Assembly (NCBI GenBank): GCA_902363045.1
Contig: CABIYX010000010.1
Location: 25,027-89,026 of the forward strand
From: Clostridiales bacterium
GTDB lineage: Bacteria > Bacillota > Clostridia > Oscillospirales > Oscillospiraceae
DNA length: 64,000 bases
Direction of reading: 5' to 3'
Shown here: positions 15,501-23,397 of the stretch, piece after piece
Position numbering within the stretch: the stretch's first letter is position 1
How the letters are laid out: every line of letters starts with the position of its first letter
Translations under genes and position numbers: made by a program
The notes under the pieces: generated by a model
Database searches by the model: none
Told to the model about the DNA's origin: nothing
What the model saw: only the letters and a program-made list of their open reading frames with translations

Positions 15501-16597
15501 GCCAGACCGTAAAAGAGGGGGAGAAGGTGGCCAAGCCTGCTAACCCCACTCTCAGCGGATATACCTTTGAGGGCTGGTTTGTGGATAAGGCCTTGAAGAC
15601 CGCTTACGACTTTAATACTCCTGTCACGAGCGATATCACGCTGTACGCCAGCTGGGACCGCCGCAGCAGCGGCGGAGGCGGAGGCGGCGGAAGCTCCTCC
15701 ACCAAAAAGTACATCATCACTGTGACCTGCGGCGAAGGCGGCGAGATCACCCCCGACGGCGGTTCCGACAATGAAGTCGAAGTGCGCAAGGGGAATGACC
15801 AGACCTTCCGGATCTCTGCAGACAACGGTTACCGGATCTCCGACGTCCTGGTGGATGGCGAGAGTGTGGGGAACGTGGACAAATACACCTTTGAGGATGT
15901 AGATGAGGACCATGAGATCGAAGCTATCTTTACCCGCAGAGCCGCAGATCCCAGTGACAGCGGCACCGACCGTTATCTGAACACCAAAGACCATGTTCAG
16001 TATATGACCGGCTATCCGGATGGCTCGTTTGGCCCTGGCCAGAATATGACCCGTGCGGAGGCCGCTCAGATGTTCTACGCACTGCTGTTGGACCAGAATG
16101 TGCCTCACACGGTCAGCTTCTCCGATGTGCCCGCGGATGCGTGGTATGCGGAAGCTGTAAACACCCTGGCCTCTCTGGGTATGATCAATGGCTATCCCGA
16201 CGGGACCTTCCGTCCGGACGCCCCCATCACCCGGGCAGAATTCTGCGTTATCGCCTTGGCCTTTGCCTATGAGCCGGAGGATTTCGACTGTAACTTCCGG
16301 GATGTGTCCACCAGTGACTGGTTCTACGACTATGTGGCCCAAGCCACCAGCTACGGTTGGATTTCCGGGGCTGACCGCAGCTTCCGTCCCAACGAGTGCA
16401 TCACCCGTGCGGAGGTCTCCGTGATCGTCAACAACATGCTGGGGCGTGCAGCCGATGAGGACTACATCGACCGGCATGAGGACGAACTGAACACCTTCCC
16501 GGATGTAAAGCCCTCCCATTGGGCGTACTACTCCATCATGGAGACGGCCAACAGCCACGACTACACCAAGAACAACGGAAATGAGAACTGGCGCTGA
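12509..16597 (+). CDS. Large surface protein: vWA domain, tandem repeats, InlB-like repeat, SLH domains
   Basis: 1362 residues. A signal peptide (1-26, ending AFAA) precedes a vWA domain (about 72-310) with MIDAS D79-x-S81-G-S83. Inserted right after the MIDAS is a Cys/His-rich loop (C105-x2-C108, C121-x2-H124). InlB/Listeria-Bacteroides-like modules with YNANDG and a later DSNGG, six 65-67-residue repeats (about 572-977), a Gly/Ser linker near 1055, and three SLH motifs (about 1150-1362) follow. SLH domains anchor proteins to pyruvylated wall polymers, so this is a wall-bound adhesin or S-layer-associated protein. AAGGAGG lies 11 nt upstream of the ATG, with a 3-codon ORF (ATGGCAAAATGA, 12501) overlapping the start. 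Expression should follow the inverton. Confidence 0.93.
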   Translation: MKKRVLSAIMVLCMVLTLLPVSAFAAPTTTLKPGEVSATKTARYDEDTGNVTITLNVQGKNITETSTTATPVDVVLVVDNSGSMSNGQQDCTSTSFTRKGYGYICDVCGKWYHLPWHPEECWGHISKMSAAQEAARTLVDQLAEANTNNRVGIVSFAGSTGGTNGYELNSNACIPLSALTDERDAINQAIDNMTANGGTNYTAGLGRAANYLQNSQNDKYVIFISDGTPGLNENSNQTENANWNGVNQAAQLEAQGVEIYTIGLGLDESEYMSRLATAPEYHHNFTDIVSIQEELPVLVREIATEITESQKYAGTGATFTDIVSDQFTIVEGQDIPDLTFEGQTVKWTVGDITEEGKSVPFIVTPKDTTTGDKVSTNQGATLTYTKPDGTAGTIDVDSAVVSIPGYQVTYNANDGEGVVTDNNSYRKNAKVTVLKGSNLKKDGATFLGWSKTQTNLIESKEVAADVEFVTGTLTITDDITLYAVWAADKNGNGTPDYGDEKFTVTYTDGVDGEVIFEDQVTTGILSGATTPVFSGDLERPGYTFTGWSPKVSETVTSDMIYTAIWEEIEDPTTKNVTLNFFDEVNNVQVKEEVISVPYDAIHVNTGDMTLPEGYEFIKTGDLEIVDGYVYVGLKPIEKPDTKVIGVNYWDIVNNKQAGEGEVTVAADATNVNSSALTDIPAGYELVNVGDFTINDGWIYVEVRPVATTQTVGVNYWDIVNNKQVAEGEVTVAADAYNVNSSDLTDIPAGYELVNVGDFTINDGWIYVEVRPAATTQTVGVNYWDIVNNEQAGEGEVTVAADATNVNSSALTDIPAGYELVSVGDFAINDGWIYVEVRPMDAEAKTVGLNYWDVVNNKQVAEGSLTVAADATSVNTSTFKDIPAGYELVWTGDLPIVDGWVWVEVRPVDAETKTVGLNYWDIVNNKQVAEGSLTVAADATMVNTSTFKDIPAGYELVWTGDLPIVDGWVWVEVRPVTAPPVEKTFTVTFDSNGGSKVASQTVKEGEKVAKPANPTLSGYTFEGWFVDKALKTAYDFNTPVTSDITLYASWDRRSSGGGGGGGSSSTKKYIITVTCGEGGEITPDGGSDNEVEVRKGNDQTFRISADNGYRISDVLVDGESVGNVDKYTFEDVDEDHEIEAIFTRRAADPSDSGTDRYLNTKDHVQYMTGYPDGSFGPGQNMTRAEAAQMFYALLLDQNVPHTVSFSDVPADAWYAEAVNTLASLGMINGYPDGTFRPDAPITRAEFCVIALAFAYEPEDFDCNFRDVSTSDWFYDYVAQATSYGWISGADRSFRPNECITRAEVSVIVNNMLGRAADEDYIDRHEDELNTFPDVKPSHWAYYSIMETANSHDYTKNNGNENWR
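14223..15440 (+). repeat. Six in-frame tandem repeats in the surface-protein gene
   Basis: Six units of about 195-205 bp encode blocks beginning VGVNYWDIVNN or similar and ending in VEVRP. Unit 1 is divergent (LNFFDEVNN); units 2-4 form one near-identical group and units 5-6 another. Long stretches are nearly identical at DNA level, so copy number could change by slippage or recombination. Confidence 0.9.
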
Positions 16598-16634
16598 GCG
16601 CCCAAGTTCTGTCCTGACGGACTTGATGTAACCC

Positions 16635-16676
16635 AGGACCGCCTGTCCCTATGGGATGGGCGGTCCTCTTGCGTTT
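16635..16676 (+). terminator. Terminator of the S-layer operon
   Basis: A stem of at least 9 bp (AGGACCGCC, 16635-16643, with 16659-16667) is extended inside by a TGTCCC/GGGAT pairing and followed by CTTGCGTTTT, 40 bp after the stop. Confidence 0.7.
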
Positions 16677-16679
16677 TAT

Positions 16680-17485
16680 GGTTCAAAACCTGTACGAGGA
16701 AGCACTGCTTAGTCCGCTGCCGAAAGCTGGCCTGGGAAGCAATTTTACCCACCCTTGGGTGGGGCAAGCAGAGCGTCTGGCTTGCCGCAAGCGGCCGCCA
16801 ACGCAGTTTCCGGGCAGAAGCCCGGACCCACTTTATCGGCAGAGAAAAGAAAAGCCAGGGTGCCTGGCAGGACAGGGAGCGCGGTCCCGCCGTGCGTTGC
16901 CCCTGTGAGGCCGCGTGTGAGGCGCTTTGGCGCAGGACAACCGTGTACCAACAAGCGTCGGCATAAAGCCGCTGTGCGGCCCCTGTGGGCGAAAGGTGGG
17001 AACAGAAAGTTAGTGCCCAGAGAACTCCGTATTTTCCATTTTTGAAGCGAATTCTGATTCCTGGAAAAAATATTTTTTTGCCCCTGGTTCCGGCCGTTTC
17101 GCTGGAATCAGGGGCGTTCGGTTTTAGTACGAGGATAAAGGGAGGTGGTCGCAAAGCGCCCACCTCCCGGTCACAACGCCCCGCAGAGCGGGGCGTGTCA
17201 AGGGATTGCGGGATTTTGCCGCAGCGCAAGCTTAGGTGGTCGCTGAACCGGCTTTTCGGATTTCAGGTGGTCGTAGATTTGAGGAAATCCAGAGGTTCCA
17301 AAAGGTTCCCAGCTTTTTCACCGACGCTGTGCACAGCAATGCTTCGGGTATCTCAAAAATTGCGCTGCATAAACAAAGAGAGGAAACCCGCCCCGGGACC
17401 GGAAAATCAGACGCTGTTGACAAAGAGAGCTCCCATCTGAAAAGTGTGAATTGTTTGATAACTCTGCGCCGGAGCCCTGGATATT
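16680..17485. other. Gene-free structured stretch between S-layer gene and integrase remnant
   Basis: About 800 bp with no convincing gene. Several short frames are open on both strands but have no ribosome sites. Local hairpins are visible, such as GGAGGTGG..CCACCTCC near 17140-17168 and ACGCCCC..GGGGCGT near 17176-17196. AGGTGGTCG occurs three times (near 17143, 17231 and 17266). It may be element-end DNA, a structured RNA or a dispersed repeat. Confidence 0.4.
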
Positions 17486-17532
17486 TTTTGTTTCTGTGGT
17501 ATGTTGTGTCGTTGCAAAGGAGGCGACACAAC

Positions 17533-18313
17533 ATGGCAAAACGCAGAGCCAACGGGGAGGGCAATCTCCGAAAACGCAAGGACGGCCGCTGGGAGGGCCG
17601 GTACACCGCCGGACACGACCCAGAGACGGGGAAAGGCCATTTACCGGAACGTCCTGGGCCGGACCCAGGCGGAGGCCAGAGCCAAACTGAAGCAGGCTAT
17701 TGAGGAAGCAAAGATCGTAGATCAGACAAAAGCCAAGAAATACACCGTGGGGGAGTGGATGGACGTCTGGTTCGAGAATTACGCCAAGGTGAAGGTCCGT
17801 CCCTCGTCCCACCAGACCTACCGAGGCTACATCGACAACCACATCAAGCCCAGCATCGGCAAGGTTCCGCTGGGCAAGCTCACCTCTCTGGAGTTACAGA
17901 AGTTCTACAAGAAGCTGCTCAGCAGCGGCAGAGTGGACCGAATCGAGAGCAAGCACCAATCCAAGAGCCTGAGCCCCAAGACGGTGCGGAACCTCCACCA
18001 GATCATTGCCTCAGCGATGAAGCTGGCCAAAGAACAGAAGCTCATCGCCACAGACCCCACTGAGGGCTGCGCCCTACCCAAGCTGGAGCACAAAGAGATG
18101 AAAACACTCCCGGTGGAACAGCTGGCGTCCTTTCTGCGGGAGGCGAAGGAGAGCGGCGTATTCGAGCTCTACTACATGGAACTGACCACTGGATTACGGC
18201 GGGGTGAACTGCTGGGCCTCAAGTGGGAGGATCTTGATTTGGAGAAAGGTGACCTCCGGGTAAAGCGGCAGGCGGCGGAGGCTATGGAACATGTCCTATC
18301 CGGCAGTTTATAG
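17533..18313 (+). pseudogene. Tyrosine integrase, frameshifted and C-terminally truncated
   Basis: It starts MAKRRANGEGNLRKRKDGRWEG, the AP2-like N-terminal DNA-binding domain of Tn916/phage-type integrases. One extra G near 17630-17635 (GGGAAAGGCC where GGGAAAGCC would keep frame) shifts it; the second frame continues as IYRNVLGRTQAEARAKL through the core-binding domain to TGLRRGELLGLKWEDL. It then ends in unrelated residues before the HxxR and Tyr segments. It sits beside tRNA-fMet and is very probably the integrase that inserted the element, now inactive. Confidence 0.9.
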
Positions 18314-18342
18314 CCCTGTCCAGTCCGGAAAAATTCCCGTAT

Positions 18343-18360
18343 GGGTCAAAATCTGGGTCA
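18343..18360 (+). repeat. Paired GGGTCA repeats, right end of element
   Basis: GGGTCA at 18343-18348 and 18355-18360, again 12 bp apart as at the left end. Likely arm-type sites. Confidence 0.55.
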
Positions 18361-18411
18361 GATTCAGGAACCCAAAATGAACCTCGCAAAAAAGTTGCAG
18401 AAAACAAAAAT

Positions 18412-18442
18412 AATCCGCTGGAATCAGGTGATTCCAGCGGAT

Positions 18443-18443
<1 letters not shown>
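18412..18443 (-). terminator. Element-supplied terminator for tRNA-fMet
   Basis: A perfect 14-bp stem (18412-18425 with 18430-18443) is followed on the minus strand by ATTTTTGTTTT. It replaces the displaced host terminator at 10104-10142. Confidence 0.8.
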
Positions 18444-18521
<78 letters not shown>

Positions 18522-18526
18522 ATATT

Positions 18527-18613
18527 TGGTGCCGGAGACCGGGATCGAACCGGCACGGGATTGCTCCCACGGGATTTTAAGTCCCGGGCGTCTGCCAATT
18601 CCGCCACTCCGGC
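18527..18613 (-). tRNA. tRNA-Leu (UAA)
   Basis: 87 nt including CCA, with a long variable arm as in class II tRNAs and TAA in the anticodon loop (CTTAAAA). It is 5 bp upstream of tRNA-fMet and probably co-transcribed with it. Confidence 0.95.
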
Positions 18614-18816
18614 ATCTGGTGTGGCTCCAGTCTCTCAAGTGCTAACTTAGGATACCACAAACCAAAGCGCCTGTCAAGAAGAATTTTTAAAGCCGGAAAG
18701 AAATTCAAAATAACCTCAAACTCGCCGGCAGCAGGCTGTGGCGGAGGCCCTGGGACGGGATGCTGTGCGCTCCATGACCACCCGTGCATCAAGGCCTCCC
18801 TTGGTACATTCCGTGT

Positions 18817-19506
18817 TCACGGTTCTCTCTCCGCCCATTCCCGCATCGCCGCAAGCTGTTCCGGGGTATGAAACCAGTGCTCCCCGCCCTCTGCCACAGT
18901 CAGCTCCGCGTTGTGCCGCCGGGCATATTCCTCGGCGGTCCGTCGGGGCATCATGCCGTCGCCGCTCCCATAGAGGATGCGGATGGGACAGCTCCATGTG
19001 TGGACCGGGTGCTTCTGCACCCAGGTCAGGTACTTCCAGGACAGGGTCTGGCCGAAGGAGGTGGGGATCTCTCCCCGTGCCCGGAGCTCCTCCTCCGTCA
19101 CACCAGCCCAGCCCATCATGGTCCGGATCAGTTCCTCCATGTCCAAGATGGGGGAGACCAACAGGGCGCGGGCCGGATCCTCCCAGGCCAGCATTGCGAG
19201 ATAAGCCCCGATGCTGTTGGCCCGCAGGGAGACCGACTCCCAGCGGCGGCCAGCCCAATCCAGCGCCGTCTGAATCTCCGGCACTGCGGTCCATGGGAGC
19301 AGCTCCCCGCCCCGGTCCCGGCGCTCCCCATGGCCGGGCAGGTCGATGGAGAGCACCTGCCGCCCCTTGGGGCAGACCACCTGGGCGAACTCCTCCGCCT
19401 CCTCCTTGCAGCCCATCTGGCCGTGGAGAAACAGGTATCCCTGTGCTGCGGCGGACCCATACAAAACCGCTGGGATGCCGCCGGTCAGAAGGCGCTCTGT
19501 CTTCAT
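18817..19506 (-). CDS. Alpha/beta hydrolase
   Basis: 229 residues. The fold is indicated by YLFLHGQMG (oxyanion region), DLPGHGER, a nucleophile elbow in ANSIGAY (the usual first Gly is Ala), a GSGDGM acid loop and the catalytic His in GEHWFH. Substrate unknown. The AAAGGAG site supports the start. It is the last gene of a three-gene minus-strand run with the flavodoxin and deformylase genes. Confidence 0.85.
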   Translation of the reverse strand: MKTERLLTGGIPAVLYGSAAAQGYLFLHGQMGCKEEAEEFAQVVCPKGRQVLSIDLPGHGERRDRGGELLPWTAVPEIQTALDWAGRRWESVSLRANSIGAYLAMLAWEDPARALLVSPILDMEELIRTMMGWAGVTEEELRARGEIPTSFGQTLSWKYLTWVQKHPVHTWSCPIRILYGSGDGMMPRRTAEEYARRHNAELTVAEGGEHWFHTPEQLAAMREWAEREP

Positions 19507-19558
19507 AGAAAAGGCTCTCCTTTCTTCTCCCGCCGCAGGCCGCGGGCATCAGCAGACT

Positions 19559-20026
19559 TCATCCCGGTCCGTCTCCCGGAAACCCAGCTTGGACCTCCCG
19601 AAAAAAACGGCGGGCGTTTTCCAGATCCCGTATGTTTGGGCGGCCCTTGGCGATCCCGCCCACCAGCCGGAAAGGGCCAAAGGTGTCGTACCCCTTGCAG
19701 TGGAACTCCCCCAGCACCGGGCACCCCTTCTCCCGGGCGATCTCCGCCACAGCTTTCGGGCCGGAGCCCCGGAACCCGCCGTAGGTATCAACAAAAAACA
19801 CCGGCTTTCCCTGCGGCAGGTACTGCCGGGCAAACTCCGCCACAGCAGGATGAAAGGCAAAGGCGTAGATCCCGGAGGCAAAGCCGATGCAGTCATAGCG
19901 CTCCAGCCGGACCGTCTGGCGGGTGGTCACGTCAATGAGCTCCACATCCCCCTCCCGGGCCATAGCCTCCAGGACCTGTCTGGTATTCCCATGGTGGCGG
20001 GAATAATAGCAGATGGCGGTCTTCAT
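19559..20026 (-). CDS. Flavodoxin-like protein
   Basis: 155 residues. The N-terminal FMN-phosphate loop YYSRHHGNT follows the first strand; FASGIYAFAFH and VDTYGG match flavodoxin loop positions around the isoalloxazine ring. It is a short-chain electron carrier or flavoprotein. AAGGAGGGG precedes the ATG. It starts 12 bp after the deformylase-like gene, in one operon. Confidence 0.87.
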   Translation of the reverse strand: MKTAICYYSRHHGNTRQVLEAMAREGDVELIDVTTRQTVRLERYDCIGFASGIYAFAFHPAVAEFARQYLPQGKPVFFVDTYGGFRGSGPKAVAEIAREKGCPVLGEFHCKGYDTFGPFRLVGGIAKGRPNIRDLENARRFFREVQAGFPGDGPG

Positions 20027-20038
20027 CGTGTCCCCTCC

Positions 20039-20449
20039 TTATATAATAATGCCTTCACAGTGGTCGATCTCATGCTGGATGATCTGGGCTGTCCAGCCGG
20101 TGAAGGTTTTCAGCCGCTCCTGGAACCTTTCATTCTGCCAGCGCACCTTAATGGACTGCCAGCGGCGGACCGGGCGGACCCCGGTGAGAGAGAGGCATCC
20201 CTCCTCTGTATCATAGGGCCCGGACCGCTTGACGATCTCCGGGTTGAACATGACCATGTTCTCTCCCCCGTTGTCAAAGACAATGATCCGCTTGTTCACC
20301 CCGATCATGTTGGCCGCCATGCCCACACAGCCCGCCTTATGGTACACCAGTGTATCCAGCAGATCGGCGGCGGTGGCCAGGTCATCCGGCGTGGCCGGTT
20401 CGGCCCTTTGCGCCAGAAAGGCTTCATCCTTACAGATCTCTCGAATCAT
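20039..20449 (-). CDS. Peptide deformylase-like protein (divergent motif 1)
   Basis: 136 residues, slightly short for a deformylase. Motif 2 EGCLS and motif 3 HEIDH, which together bind the metal, are intact. Motif 1 is GCVGMAANM, where the usual final Gln (contacting the formyl group) is Met. It belongs to the divergent Firmicutes deformylase group; it may act on selected peptides while a canonical Def elsewhere serves translation. First gene of the three-gene run; AGAAGGAG site before the ATG. Confidence 0.85.
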   Translation of the reverse strand: MIREICKDEAFLAQRAEPATPDDLATAADLLDTLVYHKAGCVGMAANMIGVNKRIIVFDNGGENMVMFNPEIVKRSGPYDTEEGCLSLTGVRPVRRWQSIKVRWQNERFQERLKTFTGWTAQIIQHEIDHCEGIII

Positions 20450-20687
20450 AGCTTAGAGCTCCTTCTACCAGTGGCGCGCCGCCCGCCGGACGCCGCCCAC
20501 GCTATTTTGACACGCCGTGTCCGGCGCAGGGGGAAAGGTCCCCTCTGCGGACAGCACCGGAGCGGAGCGCTTTCAACGGTGTCAGTATAGTGCCGGAGCC
20601 CAGATCCGTCAACCAGGAAATACCCCGCCAGCCTCCGGGCAGATCCGTGCGGTTCCCTTCTTATCCCCTTCCCGAGGCGCGCAAGGG

Positions 20688-20716
20688 TAGACATTTCCAC
20701 GCGGACATGATAAAAT
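20688..20716 (+). promoter_or_regulatory. Promoter of the tagA operon
   Basis: TAGACA (20688-20693), 17 bp, TAAAAT (20711-20716), about 60 bp before the TTG start. The rest of the 20450-20776 gap holds no gene. Confidence 0.7.
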
Positions 20717-20776
20717 AAGGAACTTACAGGGGAATTTTGTCCCCATGGAACCACAACGCTTTGGAGGAACCTTCCA

Positions 20777-21517
20777 TTGAAAACCAATATATTAGACATC
20801 CAATTCGACAACCTCACCCGGGAGGAGGCCCGGCAGGCCGGGGCCGAGCTGCTCCGTTCTTCCGACTTCCACTATGCCGTCACCCCCAATCCGGAATTCA
20901 TCCTCACCGCAGACAAGGATCTGGAGTTCCAGAAGATCCTGAACCAGGCCGACCTGGTCCTCCCCGACGGCATCGGGGTAGTCTACTCCGCCAAGATCCT
21001 GGGCACCCCGCTGAAGGAGCGGGTGGCCGGCTTCGATTTCGCCTGTGATATGCTGGATGTGCTGGACGAGATGGGCGGCCGGCTGTATCTGCTGGGCTCC
21101 AAGCCCGGCGTGGCTGAGGAGGCGGGCCGCCGCATCCTGGAACAGCACCCCAACATCGTTCTGTGCGGCGTCCATGACGGCTATTTTCAGGACTCCGATC
21201 CCGTAGCCCACGAAGTGGCTCAGGCCCGGCCCGACCTGCTGTTCGTCTGCCTGGGCGCCCCCAAGCAGGAGAAGTGGATCGCCCGCTTCGGCCTGCTCAC
21301 TGGGGCCAAGCTGGCCATCGGGCTGGGGGGCGCTCTGGATGTGTTCGCCGGCAACGTGGAGCGCGCCCCGGAACAGTGGCAGAAGCTGGGAATGGAGTGG
21401 GCCTACCGCCTGGTGAAGGAGCCCAAGCGCATCGGCCGCATGGCCAAGCTGCCCCTGGTCCTGGTCAAGGCCGCCGGCCGCCGGGCCAGCGGCCGGGGAA
21501 AGCAGAGGGTCCTGTAA
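20777..21517 (+). CDS. WecG/TagA/CpsF-family glycosyltransferase
   Basis: 246 residues with a TTG start 9 nt after GGAGG. Family landmarks are the N-terminal TPNPEF (substrate loop), DLVLPDGIGVV with the catalytic Asp, and the family signature GAPKQEKWI near residue 160. These membrane-associated enzymes transfer N-acetylmannosamine-type sugars to lipid-linked GlcNAc in wall teichoic acid or capsule synthesis. It heads an operon with the next three genes and overlaps the kinase by one base. Confidence 0.93.
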   Translation: MKTNILDIQFDNLTREEARQAGAELLRSSDFHYAVTPNPEFILTADKDLEFQKILNQADLVLPDGIGVVYSAKILGTPLKERVAGFDFACDMLDVLDEMGGRLYLLGSKPGVAEEAGRRILEQHPNIVLCGVHDGYFQDSDPVAHEVAQARPDLLFVCLGAPKQEKWIARFGLLTGAKLAIGLGGALDVFAGNVERAPEQWQKLGMEWAYRLVKEPKRIGRMAKLPLVLVKAAGRRASGRGKQRVL

Positions 21518-22185
21518 TGGCGGGCCGGCTGATCGTATTTGAGGGGACGGACGGCTCAGGCAAGTCCACCCAGTTCCGTGCCCTGTGCGGCCGGGCCGCC
21601 CAGTCCGGCCGCAGTTTCCAGAAGCTGGTCTTTCCCCAGTACAGCGAGCCCTCCTCCGCCCTGATCCGGATGTACCTGGGCGGGGAGTTCGGCTCCCACC
21701 CCGAGGACGTAAACCCCTACGCCGCCTCCGCCTTCTACGCGGTGGACCGGTATGCCTCTTTAAAAAAAGTGTGGGGGGAATTTTACCAGTCCGGCGGGCT
21801 GGTCCTCACCGACCGCTACACCACATCCAACGCCGTCCACCAGGCGGTCAAGTGCGCTCCGGAGGAGCGGGACGCTTTTCTGCGCTGGCTGGACGATTTT
21901 GAGCATAATAAACTGGGTCTCCCCCGCCCCGATCTGGTCCTATACCTGGATATGCCCACCGACCGCGCCGTCTCCCTGCTCCGCCAGCGGGAGAGCGACA
22001 CCCACACCCAGGCCGACATCCATGAGCTGGACACCGGCTATCTGGCCGCCTGCCGCTCCTGCGCCCTCCAGGCCGCCCAGCTTCTGAACTGGCGGGTGGT
22101 CCGCTGCGTGGATGAGGAGGGCCGTCTGCGCTCCATCCAGTCCATTCATGAGGAGATCTGGTCCCTGGCGAGTCCCCTTCTGTGA
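21517..22185 (+). CDS. tmk: Thymidylate kinase-like deoxynucleotide kinase
   Basis: 222 residues from the ATG in the TAATG overlap with the glycosyltransferase stop. P-loop FEGTDGSGKST at 8-18, a DRY motif (LTDRYTTSN) and DLVLYLDMP match dTMP kinases. Phosphate-loop and lid regions are a little divergent, so it may be a second, specialised kinase. It makes dTDP from dTMP in the cytoplasm. Confidence 0.88.
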   Translation: MAGRLIVFEGTDGSGKSTQFRALCGRAAQSGRSFQKLVFPQYSEPSSALIRMYLGGEFGSHPEDVNPYAASAFYAVDRYASLKKVWGEFYQSGGLVLTDRYTTSNAVHQAVKCAPEERDAFLRWLDDFEHNKLGLPRPDLVLYLDMPTDRAVSLLRQRESDTHTQADIHELDTGYLAACRSCALQAAQLLNWRVVRCVDEEGRLRSIQSIHEEIWSLASPLL

Positions 22186-22238
22186 CCCCTCCCCGGCCCG
22201 GGTCCCATCAATCTAACGCTTTCAAGGAGGTCTTCCCT

Positions 22239-22784
22239 ATGGTCTATGTTCTGCTTGCCCCCGGCTTTGAGGAGTCGGAGGCCGTTGTCCCCACCGACCT
22301 GCTCCGGCAGGCCGGCCTGGAGACCGCCCTGGTCTCCCTCTCCGGTCCCACCGTCTCCGGCTCCCACGGGATCACCCTGTGCGCCGACCTGGAGCTGTCC
22401 CAGATAGACCTGTCCAACGCTGAGATGCTGGTCCTCCCCGGCGGCCTGGGGGGCGTGGAGGCCCTGTGGGCCGACGGCCGGGTCTCCGCCCTGATCCAGG
22501 AGGCCGCTGAAAAGGGCGTCTGGCTGGCCGCCCTGTGCGCCGCCCCCATCCTGCTGGGGCGTTGGGGCCTGCTGGATGGCCGGGAGGCCACCTCCTACCC
22601 CACCCGGCATGACCAGCTGGGCAAGGCGAAGGTCCTCCCGGAGGCCCGGGCCGTGGCGGACGGGAAATTCGTCACCGGCCACGCCTGCGGCTCCGCCTTT
22701 GATTTCGGCCTGAAGCTGGTGGAGGTCCTTCGGGGGAAGGAGGCTGCCCATGCTGTCAACGACGTCATCTACTACCGTCGCTGA
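22239..22784 (+). CDS. DJ-1/PfpI-family protein
   Basis: 181 residues; the ATG at 22239 has an AAGGAGG site. The nucleophile elbow has Cys100 in ALCAAP, with the partner Glu near residue 14 (FEESEA). Members act as glyoxalase III/deglycase-type or oxidative-stress proteins. The gene overlaps the formyl-THF ligase start by 35 nt. Confidence 0.92.
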   Translation: MVYVLLAPGFEESEAVVPTDLLRQAGLETALVSLSGPTVSGSHGITLCADLELSQIDLSNAEMLVLPGGLGGVEALWADGRVSALIQEAAEKGVWLAALCAAPILLGRWGLLDGREATSYPTRHDQLGKAKVLPEARAVADGKFVTGHACGSAFDFGLKLVEVLRGKEAAHAVNDVIYYRR

Positions 22785-23340
22785 GGACAAGGCCGCCCTG
22801 CGCCGCCAGGTGCGCCTGACTTTGGAGGGCCTGTCCCCGGAGGCGGTCCGCCGCGGCGACGACGCCCTGTTCGCCGCCTTCTCCGCCCTCCCCCAGGCAG
22901 AGGCCGCCTCCACCCTGTTCGCCTTCTGGGGCATCCTGGGCCGGGAGCCTGACACCGGCCGCCTGATCCGGGCGCTCACCGCCCGGGGCAAGCGGGTGGG
23001 TCTGCCCCGGATGCTGCCCGGCCGGCAGATGGAGGTGCGGCTGTATGAGCCGGACCGCCCCCTGGTCCCGGCGTCCTTCGGGATCCTGGAGCCGCCAGCG
23101 GACGCCCCCCTTCTCGCCCGGCCGGACATCGACCTGGCGCTGGTCCCCGCCGTGTGCTATGACCGCCGCGGCTTCCGCCTGGGCTTCGGCGGCGGATACT
23201 ACGACCGCTGGCTGTCCGGCTTTTCCGGCTTCACTGTTGGGCTGTGCCGGGACTGTGTGCTCCAGGACCGCGTCCCGACCGAGGACCACGACTGCCGGGT
23301 GGACCTCCTTCTCACGGAGACCCGCCGTTTTCTCCGCTGA
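22750..23340 (+). CDS. ygfA: 5-formyltetrahydrofolate cyclo-ligase
   Basis: 196 residues. The C-terminal substrate/phosphate motif GFGGGYYDRWL is diagnostic; the N-terminus shows KAALRRQVR. It converts 5-formyl-THF to 5,10-methenyl-THF with ATP. The start lies inside the DJ-1 gene, suggesting coupling; last gene of the tagA operon. Confidence 0.94.
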   Translation: MLSTTSSTTVAEDKAALRRQVRLTLEGLSPEAVRRGDDALFAAFSALPQAEAASTLFAFWGILGREPDTGRLIRALTARGKRVGLPRMLPGRQMEVRLYEPDRPLVPASFGILEPPADAPLLARPDIDLALVPAVCYDRRGFRLGFGGGYYDRWLSGFSGFTVGLCRDCVLQDRVPTEDHDCRVDLLLTETRRFLR

Positions 23341-23343
23341 AAC

Positions 23344-23378
23344 GCGGAGGGAGCGGGGCTCTCCCCCGCTCCCTCCGC
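23344..23378. terminator. GC-rich hairpin between convergent genes
   Basis: A perfect 15-bp stem (23344-23358 with 23364-23378) has a 5-nt loop and begins 3 bp after the ygfA stop. It has no T-run but could end transcription from both sides. Confidence 0.6.
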
Positions 23379-23397
23379 CGGTCCATTCAGGATCTCC

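Noticed and set aside
13631..16558. 975-residue open frame antisense to the S-layer gene
   Set aside because: It mirrors a repetitive, GC-biased coding gene; it has no ribosome site, and its repeats are reverse-complement shadows of the adhesin repeats.
16745..16954. Small frames in the 16.7-17.0 kb block on both strands
   Set aside because: No ribosome sites, and both strands are open because of GC bias; kept only as an unexplained block.
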